A DNA stretch of 64,000 nt. It comes from Streptomyces lavendulae subsp. lavendulae. GTDB taxonomy: Bacteria; Actinomycetota; Actinomycetes; Streptomycetales; Streptomycetaceae. The DNA lies in the NCBI RefSeq assembly GCF_002803845.1, contig NZ_CP024985.1, positions 6,583,501 to 6,647,500 of the forward strand, written 5' to 3'. The position numbers and the translations under genes are program-made. The notes below the pieces were generated by a model, which worked only from the letters and a program-made list of their open reading frames with translations, ran no database searches and was not told the origin of the DNA. Positions 16,490 through 24,797 of this stretch are shown here, piece by piece. How positions within the stretch are numbered: the first letter of the stretch is position 1; every line of letters starts with the position of its first letter.

Positions 16490-16860
16490 CGGGCCGCTCC
16501 GCCCGCGGTCCGGCCGGGTGCGGGCCGGCGGCGGAGCCGGACCGGCCCTGCACCGGTCCGGCCGTCCCCGCGCGTCCGGCGGAGCCACTCCGCACCGGGC
16601 CGGTGGACGGGCCCGGTGCGGGTGCGGCCCGGCTCCTGGCGGGCGCCCGGCGACCAACCGGGCCCCGGAGGAGCCGTGGTGCGCCGCCCGCCTGCCATGG
16701 AGTGTCGGGCAGACAGCAGGTCGGGCGGCGCGGTGCCGGGTCGTCGCACTGTACGAGGGGGAGCCGACGACCCGAGCGGCCTCCTTGGCGAGGCTCTTAA
16801 GTGAAACCCCGCGGGGCCCCTCCGCGGCAGGGTGCGCATCGCATTTATGCGCGTACTTGC
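16490..16860. other. Gene-free interval upstream of the NsdA-like regulator
   Basis: No convincing gene was seen. Open frames here are GC-driven and rich in Arg and Gly. The last 30 bases are A+T-richer and contain the dyad GCGCAT-N7-ATGCGC (16834-16852), next to the palindrome at 16861-16877. Confidence 0.5.
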
Positions 16861-16877
16861 TTCACACCCCGTGTGAA
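16861..16877. promoter_or_regulatory. Perfect 17-bp palindrome, operator candidate
   Basis: TTCACAC-CCC-GTGTGAA lies 71 bp before the regulator's ATG, with a weak -10 (TAGCCT, 16914-16919) downstream. A perfect, A+T-containing dyad in this position is typical of a repressor site; the protein that binds it is unknown. Confidence 0.5.
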
Positions 16878-16947
16878 TCGAGCGCACCGCACCCCGGGCG
16901 GGGCCCCGAACCACTAGCCTGGATCCGACGAGCCCTTGGAGGGGCCC

Positions 16948-18285
16948 ATGCAGCCCAACGCCCTGCTCGACGCCCTCCTCGCCGAGGCGGGCATGTCCCA
17001 CGCAGGACTCGCCGCGCACGTCAACCAGGCGGGCCGGTCGCGCGGACTCGCGCTGCGCTACGAGCACACCGCGGTCTCCCGCTGGCTGAAGGGGCAGCGC
17101 CCCCGCGGCCAAGTGCCCGACCTGATCTGCGAAGTGCTCGGCGGGCGCCTGCAACGGCCCGTCGCACTGGAGGACATCGGGCTCGGGATCCCCGGACAGC
17201 ACAGCCCGCACACGACCCGGATCGGCGGCTTCGTCGACCGCGCCACCGCCCTGTGGCGTTCCGACGAGCTGGGCCGGCCCGCGCTGCTCACCGCCGAGGC
17301 GGTCACCGGCACCCCGGCCGTGATCCCGGTGTGGGAATGGGAGAACCCGCCGGAGGACACCGACGTGTCCCGCTCCGGCCCGTACCGGATCGGGCCCGAG
17401 CACATCGAGATCCTGCGGGCGGCCCGCGCGCACTACGAGCTGATGTACCGGCGGACCGGCGGGATGGCGACCCGCGCCCGGATCGTCCGCTTCCTCGGCA
17501 GCGAGACCGCCCCGATGCTCCGCGGCAGCTACCCGGACGAGGTCGGCCGCCTCCTGCACCGGGCCACCGGGTCCCTGGTGGCGGTCGCCGGGATCTGCGC
17601 GTACGACTCCGACGCCCACGGGCTCGCCCAGCGCTACTTCCACCAGGCGCTGCGCCTCGCCAAGGCCAGCGGGGACCGGGGGCTCGGTGCGTACGTGATC
17701 GCCCTGCTGGTCAACCAGTCGCTGCACCTGCGCGAGTACCGCCAGGCCGTCGCCTTCGCGGAGGCCGCGCTGCGCGCCGCCGGACGGCACACCACCCCGG
17801 CGCTGGCCGCGGACCTGTACGCGATGCAGGCCAAGGCCTACGCCCAACTCGGCGACCCGGCGGCCGCGTTGGCCTGCATCCGCAGCGCGGAGGCGGCCGC
17901 CGACCGGATCCGGCCGGGCGTGGAGCCCGCCGAGACCGGCTACGTACAGCCCGGACTGGTCAACGTACAGGTGGCGGAGGCGCTGCTGAGCCTGGGGGAC
18001 CTGGACGCGGCGCACGCCCAGGCCACGGAGGCCGTGGGGACCCCCGCGCACGACCGGGGGAGGGTGCACCGGCTCGCGATGCTGTGCGAGATCCAGCTGC
18101 GCCAGGGCGAGGCGGACCGGGCGGTGGCCTCGGCGGCCGAAATGGCCGAAAGGGCCAAGGGGATGGAGTCGCTACGGCTGCGGGACCGGCTGCGAGCGGT
18201 CCGGGAACAGCTGCTGACCAGCGGTTACGCGGCCGCGGAAGAGACCGCACAGCTCATCGACGGGGCGCTGCGCGTTCCCCTGTGA
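16948..18285 (+). CDS. NsdA-like HTH/TPR regulator
   Basis: 445 residues from ATG 16948, 4 nt after GGAGGGG; a TTG at 16936 would add four residues. The N-terminus (LLAEAGMSHAGLAAHVNQAG, then AVSRWLKGQRPRGQVP) resembles an XRE-type helix-turn-helix, and the remaining 300 residues are a helical TPR-like array (for example AQRYFHQALRLAKASGD and AVAFAEAALRAAG). This is the layout of the Streptomyces NsdA family, some members of which repress sporulation and antibiotic production. A developmental role is inferred from the family only. The palindrome at 16861 may be its operator. Confidence 0.7.
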   Translation: MQPNALLDALLAEAGMSHAGLAAHVNQAGRSRGLALRYEHTAVSRWLKGQRPRGQVPDLICEVLGGRLQRPVALEDIGLGIPGQHSPHTTRIGGFVDRATALWRSDELGRPALLTAEAVTGTPAVIPVWEWENPPEDTDVSRSGPYRIGPEHIEILRAARAHYELMYRRTGGMATRARIVRFLGSETAPMLRGSYPDEVGRLLHRATGSLVAVAGICAYDSDAHGLAQRYFHQALRLAKASGDRGLGAYVIALLVNQSLHLREYRQAVAFAEAALRAAGRHTTPALAADLYAMQAKAYAQLGDPAAALACIRSAEAAADRIRPGVEPAETGYVQPGLVNVQVAEALLSLGDLDAAHAQATEAVGTPAHDRGRVHRLAMLCEIQLRQGEADRAVASAAEMAERAKGMESLRLRDRLRAVREQLLTSGYAAAEETAQLIDGALRVPL

Positions 18286-18338
18286 CAGCAGGAACTGCTG
18301 CCATGTTGCCACCGACGGATGCGAAAGGTGGCACAACC

Positions 18339-18869
18339 GTGCAGTGGACGAACCTGAGTGAGCAGACGGTGTACAAGAACCGATGGTTCGATGTGAACCT
18401 CGCGGACGTGGAACTCCCCGACGGCCGGCACCTGGACCACTTCGTGATCCGGCTGCGCCCGGTGGCCGTGGCCACGGCCGTCAACGAGGCCAACGAGGTG
18501 CTGCTGCTGTGGCGGCACCGGTTCATCACCGACAGCTGGGGCTGGGAACTGCCCGCCGGGGTGGTCGAGGACGGCGAGGCCGTCGAGACGGCGGCCGCGC
18601 GGGAGATGGAGGAGGAGTCGGGCTGGCGCCCGGGACGGCTGCACCACCTGATGACGGTGGAGCCGTCCAACGGGCTGACCGACGCCCGCCACCACCTCTA
18701 CTGGGCGGAGGGGGCCACGTACGTCGGCCACCCGGAGGACGACTTCGAGTCCTCGCGGCGCGAGTGGGTCCCGCTCAAGCTCGTGCCGGACATGATCGCG
18801 CGGGGCGAGGTCCCGGCCGCCAACATGGCGGCCGGGCTGCTCCTGCTGCACCATCTGCGGCTCGGCTAA
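18339..18869 (+). CDS. Nudix hydrolase
   Basis: 176 residues from GTG 18339, which follows AAAGGTGG at proper spacing; an ATG at 18303 would add 12 residues. The Nudix box is complete (GVVEDGEAVETAAAREMEEE, matching G-x5-E-x7-R-E-x2-E-E), so the fold should hydrolyse a nucleoside diphosphate linked to another group. The surrounding sequence (VYKNRWFDVNLADVELPDGR) resembles ADP-ribose pyrophosphatase-type proteins. It lies 53 bp after the regulator gene and may share its transcript. Substrate not determined. Confidence 0.85.
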   Translation: MQWTNLSEQTVYKNRWFDVNLADVELPDGRHLDHFVIRLRPVAVATAVNEANEVLLLWRHRFITDSWGWELPAGVVEDGEAVETAAAREMEEESGWRPGRLHHLMTVEPSNGLTDARHHLYWAEGATYVGHPEDDFESSRREWVPLKLVPDMIARGEVPAANMAAGLLLLHHLRLG

Positions 18870-18901
18870 CGGCCCTCCGCCCCCGGGCGCCCGCGCCGGG
18901 C

Positions 18902-19783
18902 TCAGCCGTACGGGTAGAAGCCCGAGCCGGTCTTGCGGCCGAGGCGGCCCGCGTCGACCATCCGCTGGAGCAGCGGGGGAGCGGCGTACAGCGGCTCCTT
19001 GAACTCGGAGTACATGGAATCGGCCACCGAGGCGACCGTGTCCAGACCGATCAGGTCCGCCAGCTTCAGCGGGCCCATCGGGTGGGCGCAGCCCAGCTCC
19101 ATGCCGTTGTCGATGTCCTCGCGGCTCGCGATGCCGGACTCGAACATCCGGATCGCGGACAGCAGGTAGGGGATGAGCAGGGCGTTGACCACGAAGCCGC
19201 TGCGGTCCTGGGCGCGGATCGCGTGCTTGCCCAGCACGTCCCGCACCAGGGCCTCGGCCCGCTTGACGGTCTCCTCGCCGGTGGTCAGGGCCGGGATCAG
19301 CTCGACGAGCTGCTGCACCGGGGCCGGGTTGAAGAAGTGGATGCCGATGACCTGGTCGGGCCGCGAGGTCGCGACGGCCAGCTTGACCAGCGGGATCGAG
19401 GAGGTGTTGGAGGCGAGGATCGCGTCCGGGCGGGTGATCACCTGGTCGAGGACCTGGAAGATCTCCGTCTTGACCTGCTCGTTCTCGACGACGGCCTCGA
19501 TGACGAGGTCGCGGTCGGCGAACTCGCCGAGGTCGGTGGTGAAGGTGAGGCGGGCCAGGGTGGCGTCCCGCTCCTCCTCGCTGATCTTGCCGCGTTCGGC
19601 GGCCTTCGTCAGGGAGTTGTGCAGCCGGGTGCGCCCGATCTCCAGGGCCTCGCCCGTGGTCTCGGCGACCATCACCTCAAGACCGCTGCGGGCGCACACC
19701 TCGGCGATGCCCGCGCCCATCTGGCCGCAGCCCACCACGCCGACCCGTGCGATGTCGGTCGGGAGGGTAGAGAGGTCCGTCAC
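18902..19783 (-). CDS. 3-hydroxyacyl-CoA (3-hydroxybutyryl-CoA) dehydrogenase
   Basis: 293 residues from GTG 19783, which follows GAAAGG; an ATG at 19804 would add seven residues. The NAD-binding motif VGCGQMGAGIAEV is near the start, the active-site region reads IGIHFFNPAP, and the C-terminal dimerisation domain ends in GRKTGSGFYPYG. The enzyme oxidises (3S)-3-hydroxyacyl-CoA, probably hydroxybutyryl-CoA, in fatty-acid or butyrate metabolism and in supply of acyl-CoA precursors. It is convergent with the Nudix gene and stands alone. Confidence 0.92.
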   Translation of the reverse strand: MTDLSTLPTDIARVGVVGCGQMGAGIAEVCARSGLEVMVAETTGEALEIGRTRLHNSLTKAAERGKISEEERDATLARLTFTTDLGEFADRDLVIEAVVENEQVKTEIFQVLDQVITRPDAILASNTSSIPLVKLAVATSRPDQVIGIHFFNPAPVQQLVELIPALTTGEETVKRAEALVRDVLGKHAIRAQDRSGFVVNALLIPYLLSAIRMFESGIASREDIDNGMELGCAHPMGPLKLADLIGLDTVASVADSMYSEFKEPLYAAPPLLQRMVDAGRLGRKTGSGFYPYG

Positions 19784-19957
19784 ATCGTGCCTTTCGCTGC
19801 TCATCCATCGCGGGTCCCCCGTACTCGGCAGTGGTAACTGCGTCCGGCGCCCGCCACGCCCCCCGACGTTACCCCCGTCCTTGCCCGCGGTGGCGGGGTG
19901 GGGCGGGCATGCTGGGCGCACGCAGAGCGATGTCACGGAGCGGAACGGAGTCGTCAC

Positions 19958-21217
19958 ATGGCGCACATCGGACGGCGGGGGCTGCTGGCGGGGGCCGCGG
20001 GGGTGCTGGCCACGACGGCTGCGGCCGCCCCGGCGGGGGAGCGGAGGGCGGGACGGGGGCCCGGGCGGGGGCCGGGCGGGGGCCGGGCGCCGGCCCCGGA
20101 ACTCAGGGGGATGTGGATCGCCTCCGTAGAGAACGTCGACTGGCCCTCCGAGACCGGGCTCCCGGCGCGGGAGCAGCGCGCGGAGCTGACCGGGCTCCTC
20201 GACACGGCCGTGCAGCGGCGGCTGAACGCGGTGTTCCTCCAGGTCAGGCCGACGGCCGACGCCCTGTGGCCCTCGACGAAGGAGCCCTGGTCGCAGTGGC
20301 TGACCGGGGTGCAGGGCCGGGACCCCGGCTGGGATCCGCTGGGCACGGCGGTCGCCGAGGCGCACGCGCGGGGGCTGGAGCTGCACGCCTGGTTCAACCC
20401 GTACCGGGTGGCGAACCACACCGATCCGCAGCGGCTCGTCGCCGCGCACCCGGCCCGCCGCAACCCCTCCTGGGCCGTGCCGTACGGGGGCAAGCTCTAC
20501 TACAACCCGGGGCTGCCCGAGGTGCGGGCCTTCGTGCAGGAGGCCATGCTCGACGCCGTCTCCCGCTACCCGCTCGACGGGGTGCACTGGGACGACTACT
20601 TCTATCCGTACCCGGTCGCGGGCGAGGAGTTCGACGACGACGAGGCCTACGAGCGGTACGGCGCCTCCTTCGCCTCCCGCGCGGACTGGCGCCGCCACAA
20701 CACCGACACGCTGGTGAAGGAGATGTCGGACCGGCTCAAGACCGCCCGCCCCGCGGCCCGCTTCGGCGTCAGCCCCTTCGCGGTGTGGCGCAACAGCGAC
20801 CGGGACCCGCTCGGCTCGCAGACCCGGGCGGGCGTACAGACCTACGACGACCTGTACGCGGACACCCGCAAGTGGGTCCGCGAGGGCTGGATCGACTCGA
20901 TCGTGCCGCAGGCGTACTGGCAGATCGGCCACCCGTCCGCCGACTACGCCGCGATCGTGGAGTGGTGGGCGCGCACCGTCAGGGGCACGGGGGTGTCCCT
21001 GTACGTGGGGGAGGCGCTGTACCGCTGCGACGCGGACAGCTCCACGCCCGCCTGGCGGGATCCGGCGGAGCTGTCGAGGCACCTGACCCTCGCGGCGCGG
21101 TACGCCGAGGTCCGCGGACACGTCTACTTCTCTGCGAAGCAGGTGGCCGCGGACCCCAACGGTGCGATGGCCAGGGTCGTCGCCGACCACTATCCGGCGA
21201 CGGCGGCGCCGCGTTGA
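19958..21217 (+). CDS. Secreted family-10-like glycosylhydrolase (GHL10/DUF187)
   Basis: 419 residues from ATG 19958, 7 nt after GGAG. The N-terminus is a twin-arginine-like signal (GRRGLLAGAAGVLATTAAAAP). The TIM-barrel motifs GMWIASVENVDWPS, LNAVFLQVRPTADALWPS, ELHAWFNPYR and GVHWDDYFYPY are typical of GHL10 (DUF187) proteins, whose Asp/Glu pairs suggest glycoside hydrolysis of cell-wall or environmental glycans. Related Bacillus proteins (YngK type) are poorly characterised. It is divergent from the hydroxyacyl-CoA dehydrogenase and appears monocistronic. Confidence 0.85.
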   Translation: MAHIGRRGLLAGAAGVLATTAAAAPAGERRAGRGPGRGPGGGRAPAPELRGMWIASVENVDWPSETGLPAREQRAELTGLLDTAVQRRLNAVFLQVRPTADALWPSTKEPWSQWLTGVQGRDPGWDPLGTAVAEAHARGLELHAWFNPYRVANHTDPQRLVAAHPARRNPSWAVPYGGKLYYNPGLPEVRAFVQEAMLDAVSRYPLDGVHWDDYFYPYPVAGEEFDDDEAYERYGASFASRADWRRHNTDTLVKEMSDRLKTARPAARFGVSPFAVWRNSDRDPLGSQTRAGVQTYDDLYADTRKWVREGWIDSIVPQAYWQIGHPSADYAAIVEWWARTVRGTGVSLYVGEALYRCDADSSTPAWRDPAELSRHLTLAARYAEVRGHVYFSAKQVAADPNGAMARVVADHYPATAAPR

Positions 21218-21235
21218 GCCGGGCTGCCGCCCGGG

Positions 21236-21433
21236 TCAGGGGGTGTGCTCGGACGGGTGCTTGACGACGCAGTCGGGGCCGGGCGACATGACCGCCTCGT
21301 GGCCGTCGGTGAAGCGGACCCGGTAGGGAGGGGTTCCGTTCTCGCCCAGTACCTGAGTGATCTCGCCGACCTTGTCGTGTTGTCCCACGACCCGGCCGTG
21401 CTGCACCAGCTGGTCGCCCTCAGTAGCGCGCAT
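21236..21433 (-). CDS. DUF1918 domain protein
   Basis: 65 residues, complete, with a strong GAGGAGG ribosome site before ATG 21433. The sequence (GDQLVQHGRVVGQHDKVGEI, then PPYRVRFTDGHEAVMSPGPD) is a small SH3-like beta-barrel of the DUF1918 family, widespread and abundant in actinobacteria. No biochemical function is known. An upstream TAAACT could be its -10. Convergent with the GHL10 gene, with only 18 bp between stops. Confidence 0.88.
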   Translation of the reverse strand: MRATEGDQLVQHGRVVGQHDKVGEITQVLGENGTPPYRVRFTDGHEAVMSPGPDCVVKHPSEHTP

Positions 21434-21490
21434 AGCTGACCTCCTCGGTGGCGGTCCGATCCGGTGTTGTCAGTTTAGGGCGACAAGCGG

Positions 21491-22528
21491 CTATTTGACC
21501 CGTTGGGTCACGGCGATGCAGACCAGTACCGCGCAGGCGGCGGCGGGCGCCGCCGGGGAGAGGTGCTCGCCCAGCAGCGCGACCGACCAGACCAGGGTCA
21601 GCAGGGGCTGGGCGAGCTGGAGCTGGCTGGCCCGCGGGGCGCCGATCTCGGCCATCCCGCGGTACCAGACGTACAGGCCGAGGAAGGTGGAGCCGGCCGC
21701 CGCCCACACCAGGCCGGCCACCCCGTGGCCGGTCAGGTGCACCGGCTCGTACGCGAGCCCGAGCGCGGAGCCGGTCACGGTGAGCGGCAGGCACAGCACC
21801 AGGGCCCAGCCGATCACCTGCCAGCCCGGCATCAGCCGGGCCAGCCGCCCGCCCTCGGTGTATCCGGCGGCGCACACCACGAGCGCTCCGAACAGGTAGG
21901 CGTCCCCGGTGGAGAGGGCTCCCCCGCTCTGGGCGAGCGTGAAGCCGAGGACGACCGCGGCCCCGGCGACGGCCGCCGCCCAGAAGCGGGGGGAGGGCCG
22001 GGCGCCGGTGCGCAGGGCGGAGAAGGAGGCGGTGGTCAGCGGGAGCAGTCCGACCACGACGGCGGCGTGCGAGGTGGTGGAGGTCTGCAGGGCGAGCGTG
22101 GTCAGCATCGGGAAGCCGGCCACCACACCGCCCGCCACGACCGCGAGCCCCGCCCAGTGCGCGCGGGCCGGCAGGGGGACCCGGCCGGCCAGCAGGAAGG
22201 CGCCCGCGATGAGGGCGGCGAGGACGCTGCGCAGGGCGACGAGCGACCAGGGGCCGAAGCTCTCCAGGCCCCAGGCGGTGGCGGGGAAGGTCAGCGAGAA
22301 GGCGACGACGCCGAGGAGGGCCAGGAGCGTGCCGGTGCGGGCGGCGCCGGCGCCTCCCGCGGTGGCCGCACCCGTAGCGCTGCCGGCGGTGCCGCCCGCG
22401 ACGGCGCCCGCAACGGCGTCCGCGCGGGCGTTCGCACCGGCGTTCGCGCCGACGCGCGCGCCGAGGTGGTGACCGGTCGGCCGAACCGCTATCGGGCCGG
22501 AGGGAGTAGCGCTATTCTGTGCTGTCAT
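21491..22528 (-). CDS. EamA/DMT-family transporter
   Basis: 345 residues with ten predicted membrane helices in two EamA repeats (first from LLALLGVVAFSLTFPATAWG, second from FWAAAVAGAAVVLGFTLAQ). The first 60 residues are Ala/Gly-rich and not typical of the family, so the true start may lie further in. The ATG at 22528 lies on the CATG tetranucleotide shared with the divergent MocR-type gene. Such pairs usually mean that the regulator controls the transporter, here probably an exporter of amino acids or a related metabolite; the substrate is inferred only in general terms. Confidence 0.85.
   Translation of the reverse strand: MTAQNSATPSGPIAVRPTGHHLGARVGANAGANARADAVAGAVAGGTAGSATGAATAGGAGAARTGTLLALLGVVAFSLTFPATAWGLESFGPWSLVALRSVLAALIAGAFLLAGRVPLPARAHWAGLAVVAGGVVAGFPMLTTLALQTSTTSHAAVVVGLLPLTTASFSALRTGARPSPRFWAAAVAGAAVVLGFTLAQSGGALSTGDAYLFGALVVCAAGYTEGGRLARLMPGWQVIGWALVLCLPLTVTGSALGLAYEPVHLTGHGVAGLVWAAAGSTFLGLYVWYRGMAEIGAPRASQLQLAQPLLTLVWSVALLGEHLSPAAPAAACAVLVCIAVTQRVK
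22513..22518 (+). promoter_or_regulatory. -10 element of a leaderless MocR gene
   Basis: TATTCT ends 8 nt before the ATG at 22527, so transcription should begin at or within two bases of the start codon. No good -35 was seen. Confidence 0.5.
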
Positions 22529-23960
22529 GTACGAGCGTAGCAGTGTGGCGGAACTGGCAGAAAGCCTGCGGTCGGAGCTCGACCGCTACCCGGTGGGTGG
22601 AAAGCTCCCGTCCAGCCGGGCCCTGGTCGAGCGCTACCGGGTCAGCCCCGTCACCGTGTCCCGAGCCCTCGCCTCGCTCGCCGCCGAAGGGCTCGTGGTC
22701 ACCCGGCCCGGCGCCGGGGTGTTCCGCTCCCCGCCGCGGACGGAGGCCGGCGCCTCCGGGGACACCTCCTGGCAGGAGGTCTCCCTCAGTGCCGAGGGGA
22801 CGGGGGAGGTGGTTCCCCGCTCGGTGGACGCCTCCGGGGTGATGGTCTGTCTCACCGCGCCCCCGCCCGGGGTGATCGGACTCAACAGCGGCTACCTGCA
22901 CACCTCTCTCCAGCCGGAGCGGGCCATGGCCGCCGCGCTGGCCCGGGCCGGACGCCGCCCGGGGGCGTGGGGGCGGCCGCCGGTGGAGGGGCTGCCCGAG
23001 CTGCGCGACTGGTTCGCCCGCGAGATCGGCGGGGCCGTGGGGGCCGCCGACGTGCTGGTCACCGCCGGCGGGCAGAGCGCGCTGACCACGGCCCTGCGGG
23101 CACTGGCCCCGCCCGGGGCGCCGGTCCTGGTGGAGTCCCCGACCTATCCCGGGCTGCTCGCCATCGCCCGTGCCTCCGGCTGCCGGCCCGTACCCGTACC
23201 GGTGGACGCGGACGGGGTCCGGCCGGAGCTGCTCGCCGCCGCCTTCGAGGCCACCGGGGCGCGGGTGTTCGTGTGCCAGCCGCTGTTCCAGAACCCGACC
23301 GGCGCGGTGCTGTCGGCCGGGCGCAGGCCCGAGGTGCTGAGGATCGCGCGGGCGGCCGGGGCCTTCGTGATCGAGGACGACTACGCGCGGGCCCTGGCCC
23401 ACGAGGACGCCGGTCCGCCGCCGCCCACCCTGGCCGCCGAGGACCTCGACGGGGTGGTGGTGCACGTCCGTTCGCTGACCAAGGTCACCTCGCCGAGCCT
23501 GCGGGTGGGCGCGCTGGCCGCCCGGGGGCCGGTGCTGGACCGGCTGCGCGCGATCCAGGTGGTGGACAGCTTCTTCGTGCCCCGGCCGCTCCAGGAAGCC
23601 GCCCTCGAACTGGTCGGCGCGCCCGCCTGGCCGCGTCATCTGCGGGCCGTCGCCGCCGAGTTGCGCCACCGCCGGGACGTGCTCGCGGGCGCGCTGCGGC
23701 GGGAGCTGCCCGCACTGGAGCCCGTCCGGCTGCCGACCGGCGGGTACCAGCTGTGGACCCGGCTCGGCGAGGGCGGCGACGACGCGGCCTTCGTCGCCGA
23801 GGCCCTGCGCGCCGGGGTCGCCGTCGCGCCCGGCCGGCCGTTCTTCTGCGCCGAGCCGCCGGCCGCGTACGTCCGGCTGGGCTTCGCCGGGGTCTCGGGT
23901 CCGGGGGAGCTGGTGGAGGCGGTGCGGCGGATGCGCGGCGGGCTGTCCGGGGCGCCGTAA
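22527..23960 (+). CDS. MocR/PdxR-type regulator (GntR HTH plus aminotransferase domain)
   Basis: 477 residues. An N-terminal winged-helix GntR domain (about 1-75: GGKLPSSRALVERYRVSPVT, then a SLAAEGLV wing) is fused to a fold-type I aminotransferase domain with the PLP lysine in VRSLTKVTSPSLRVG. MocR proteins use bound PLP or its adducts as signal and often activate a divergent gene. Here the divergent gene is a DMT transporter, and the two start codons overlap. The message appears leaderless. Relevant ligand unknown. Confidence 0.9.
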   Translation: MYERSSVAELAESLRSELDRYPVGGKLPSSRALVERYRVSPVTVSRALASLAAEGLVVTRPGAGVFRSPPRTEAGASGDTSWQEVSLSAEGTGEVVPRSVDASGVMVCLTAPPPGVIGLNSGYLHTSLQPERAMAAALARAGRRPGAWGRPPVEGLPELRDWFAREIGGAVGAADVLVTAGGQSALTTALRALAPPGAPVLVESPTYPGLLAIARASGCRPVPVPVDADGVRPELLAAAFEATGARVFVCQPLFQNPTGAVLSAGRRPEVLRIARAAGAFVIEDDYARALAHEDAGPPPPTLAAEDLDGVVVHVRSLTKVTSPSLRVGALAARGPVLDRLRAIQVVDSFFVPRPLQEAALELVGAPAWPRHLRAVAAELRHRRDVLAGALRRELPALEPVRLPTGGYQLWTRLGEGGDDAAFVAEALRAGVAVAPGRPFFCAEPPAAYVRLGFAGVSGPGELVEAVRRMRGGLSGAP

Positions 23961-23966
23961 ACCCTG

Positions 23967-23995
23967 TTGAGGCAGGCGGGGAGGGGTTCTAGCCT
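23967..23995 (+). promoter_or_regulatory. Promoter of a leaderless GNAT gene
   Basis: TTGAGG (23967-23972), a 17-bp spacer and TAGCCT (23990-23995) end 7 nt before the ATG at 24003, so the transcript should start at the start codon. Confidence 0.6.
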
Positions 23996-24002
23996 GCCTG
24001 GC

Positions 24003-24758
24003 ATGACCGCCGTAGTGATCACTTCCCTCGCCCGCCGCCCCGAGCTGGCCGCCCGGCTCGGGGACATGGAGGACACCTGGCCGGAGTTCGCCGGCCACGA
24101 CGCCCTGGCCTGGCTGCTCTACCCGCGCATGGTCGCCGAGTTCCCCGAGTACGTCTGGATCGCGACCGAGGGCGACACGGTGGTGGCCCGGGGCTTCAGC
24201 CTGCCGTTCGCCCTGCACACCCCCGAGCGGGCCGGCGTGCTGCCCGCGAAGGGCTGGGATGCGGTCCTCATGTGGGCCTTCTCGGACCGGCGGCGCGGGA
24301 TCCGGCCCGACACGGTCAGCGCCGTCGAGATCTCCGTCGCCGCCGGCCGGCAGGGCGAGGGCCTCTCCGGCCGGATGCTGGCCGCCATGCGCGAGGGCGT
24401 CCGCGCCGCCGGGTTCGCGGAGCTGGTGGCCCCGGTCCGGCCCAGCGGGAAGCCGGCCGAGCCCGGGACGCCGATGGCGGAGTACGCGTACCGGACCCGC
24501 GAGGACGGCCTCCCGTACGACCCGTGGCTGCGGGTCCACGTGCGCGCCGGGGCGGTCATCGAGGGGGTGGCGCCGCTCTCCATGACCGTCAACGGCACGC
24601 TCGCGCAGTGGCGGGAGTGGACGGGGCTGCCCTTCGACACCCCGGGCCCGGTCCTCGTGCCCGGCGCGCTGGCACCCGTCCACTGCGAACCGGAACGCGA
24701 CTTCGCGGTCTACGTCGAACCGAACGTGTGGGTCCGCCACCGGCTGGACGGCTCCTGA
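24003..24758 (+). CDS. GNAT-fold N-acetyltransferase-like protein
   Basis: 251 residues from ATG 24003, predicted leaderless. The acetyl-CoA binding region is suggested by AVEISVAAGRQGEGLSGRML (beta-4/alpha-3 with the Q/R-x-x-G-x-G/A pattern). The sequence matches the long Streptomyces GNAT-like proteins rather than a characterised enzyme, and the C-terminal 100 residues (PWLRVHVRAGAVIEGVAPLS) form an extra beta-rich region. Acceptor substrate unknown. It starts 42 bp after the MocR gene on its own promoter and is convergent with the MFS gene. Confidence 0.75.
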   Translation: MTAVVITSLARRPELAARLGDMEDTWPEFAGHDALAWLLYPRMVAEFPEYVWIATEGDTVVARGFSLPFALHTPERAGVLPAKGWDAVLMWAFSDRRRGIRPDTVSAVEISVAAGRQGEGLSGRMLAAMREGVRAAGFAELVAPVRPSGKPAEPGTPMAEYAYRTREDGLPYDPWLRVHVRAGAVIEGVAPLSMTVNGTLAQWREWTGLPFDTPGPVLVPGALAPVHCEPERDFAVYVEPNVWVRHRLDGS

Positions 24759-24797
24759 CACGACCGACGGCCGCGCGGTGCGGCCGGCCCCGGCGCA

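Noticed and set aside
16518..18338. Long N-terminal extension of the Nudix frame
   Set aside because: It overlaps the NsdA-like gene in another frame and has Arg/Gly/Pro composition; the Nudix domain begins after 18339.
19784..21190. Upstream extension of the hydroxyacyl-CoA dehydrogenase frame
   Set aside because: It runs antisense through the GHL10 gene; the conserved NAD motif starts shortly after 19783.
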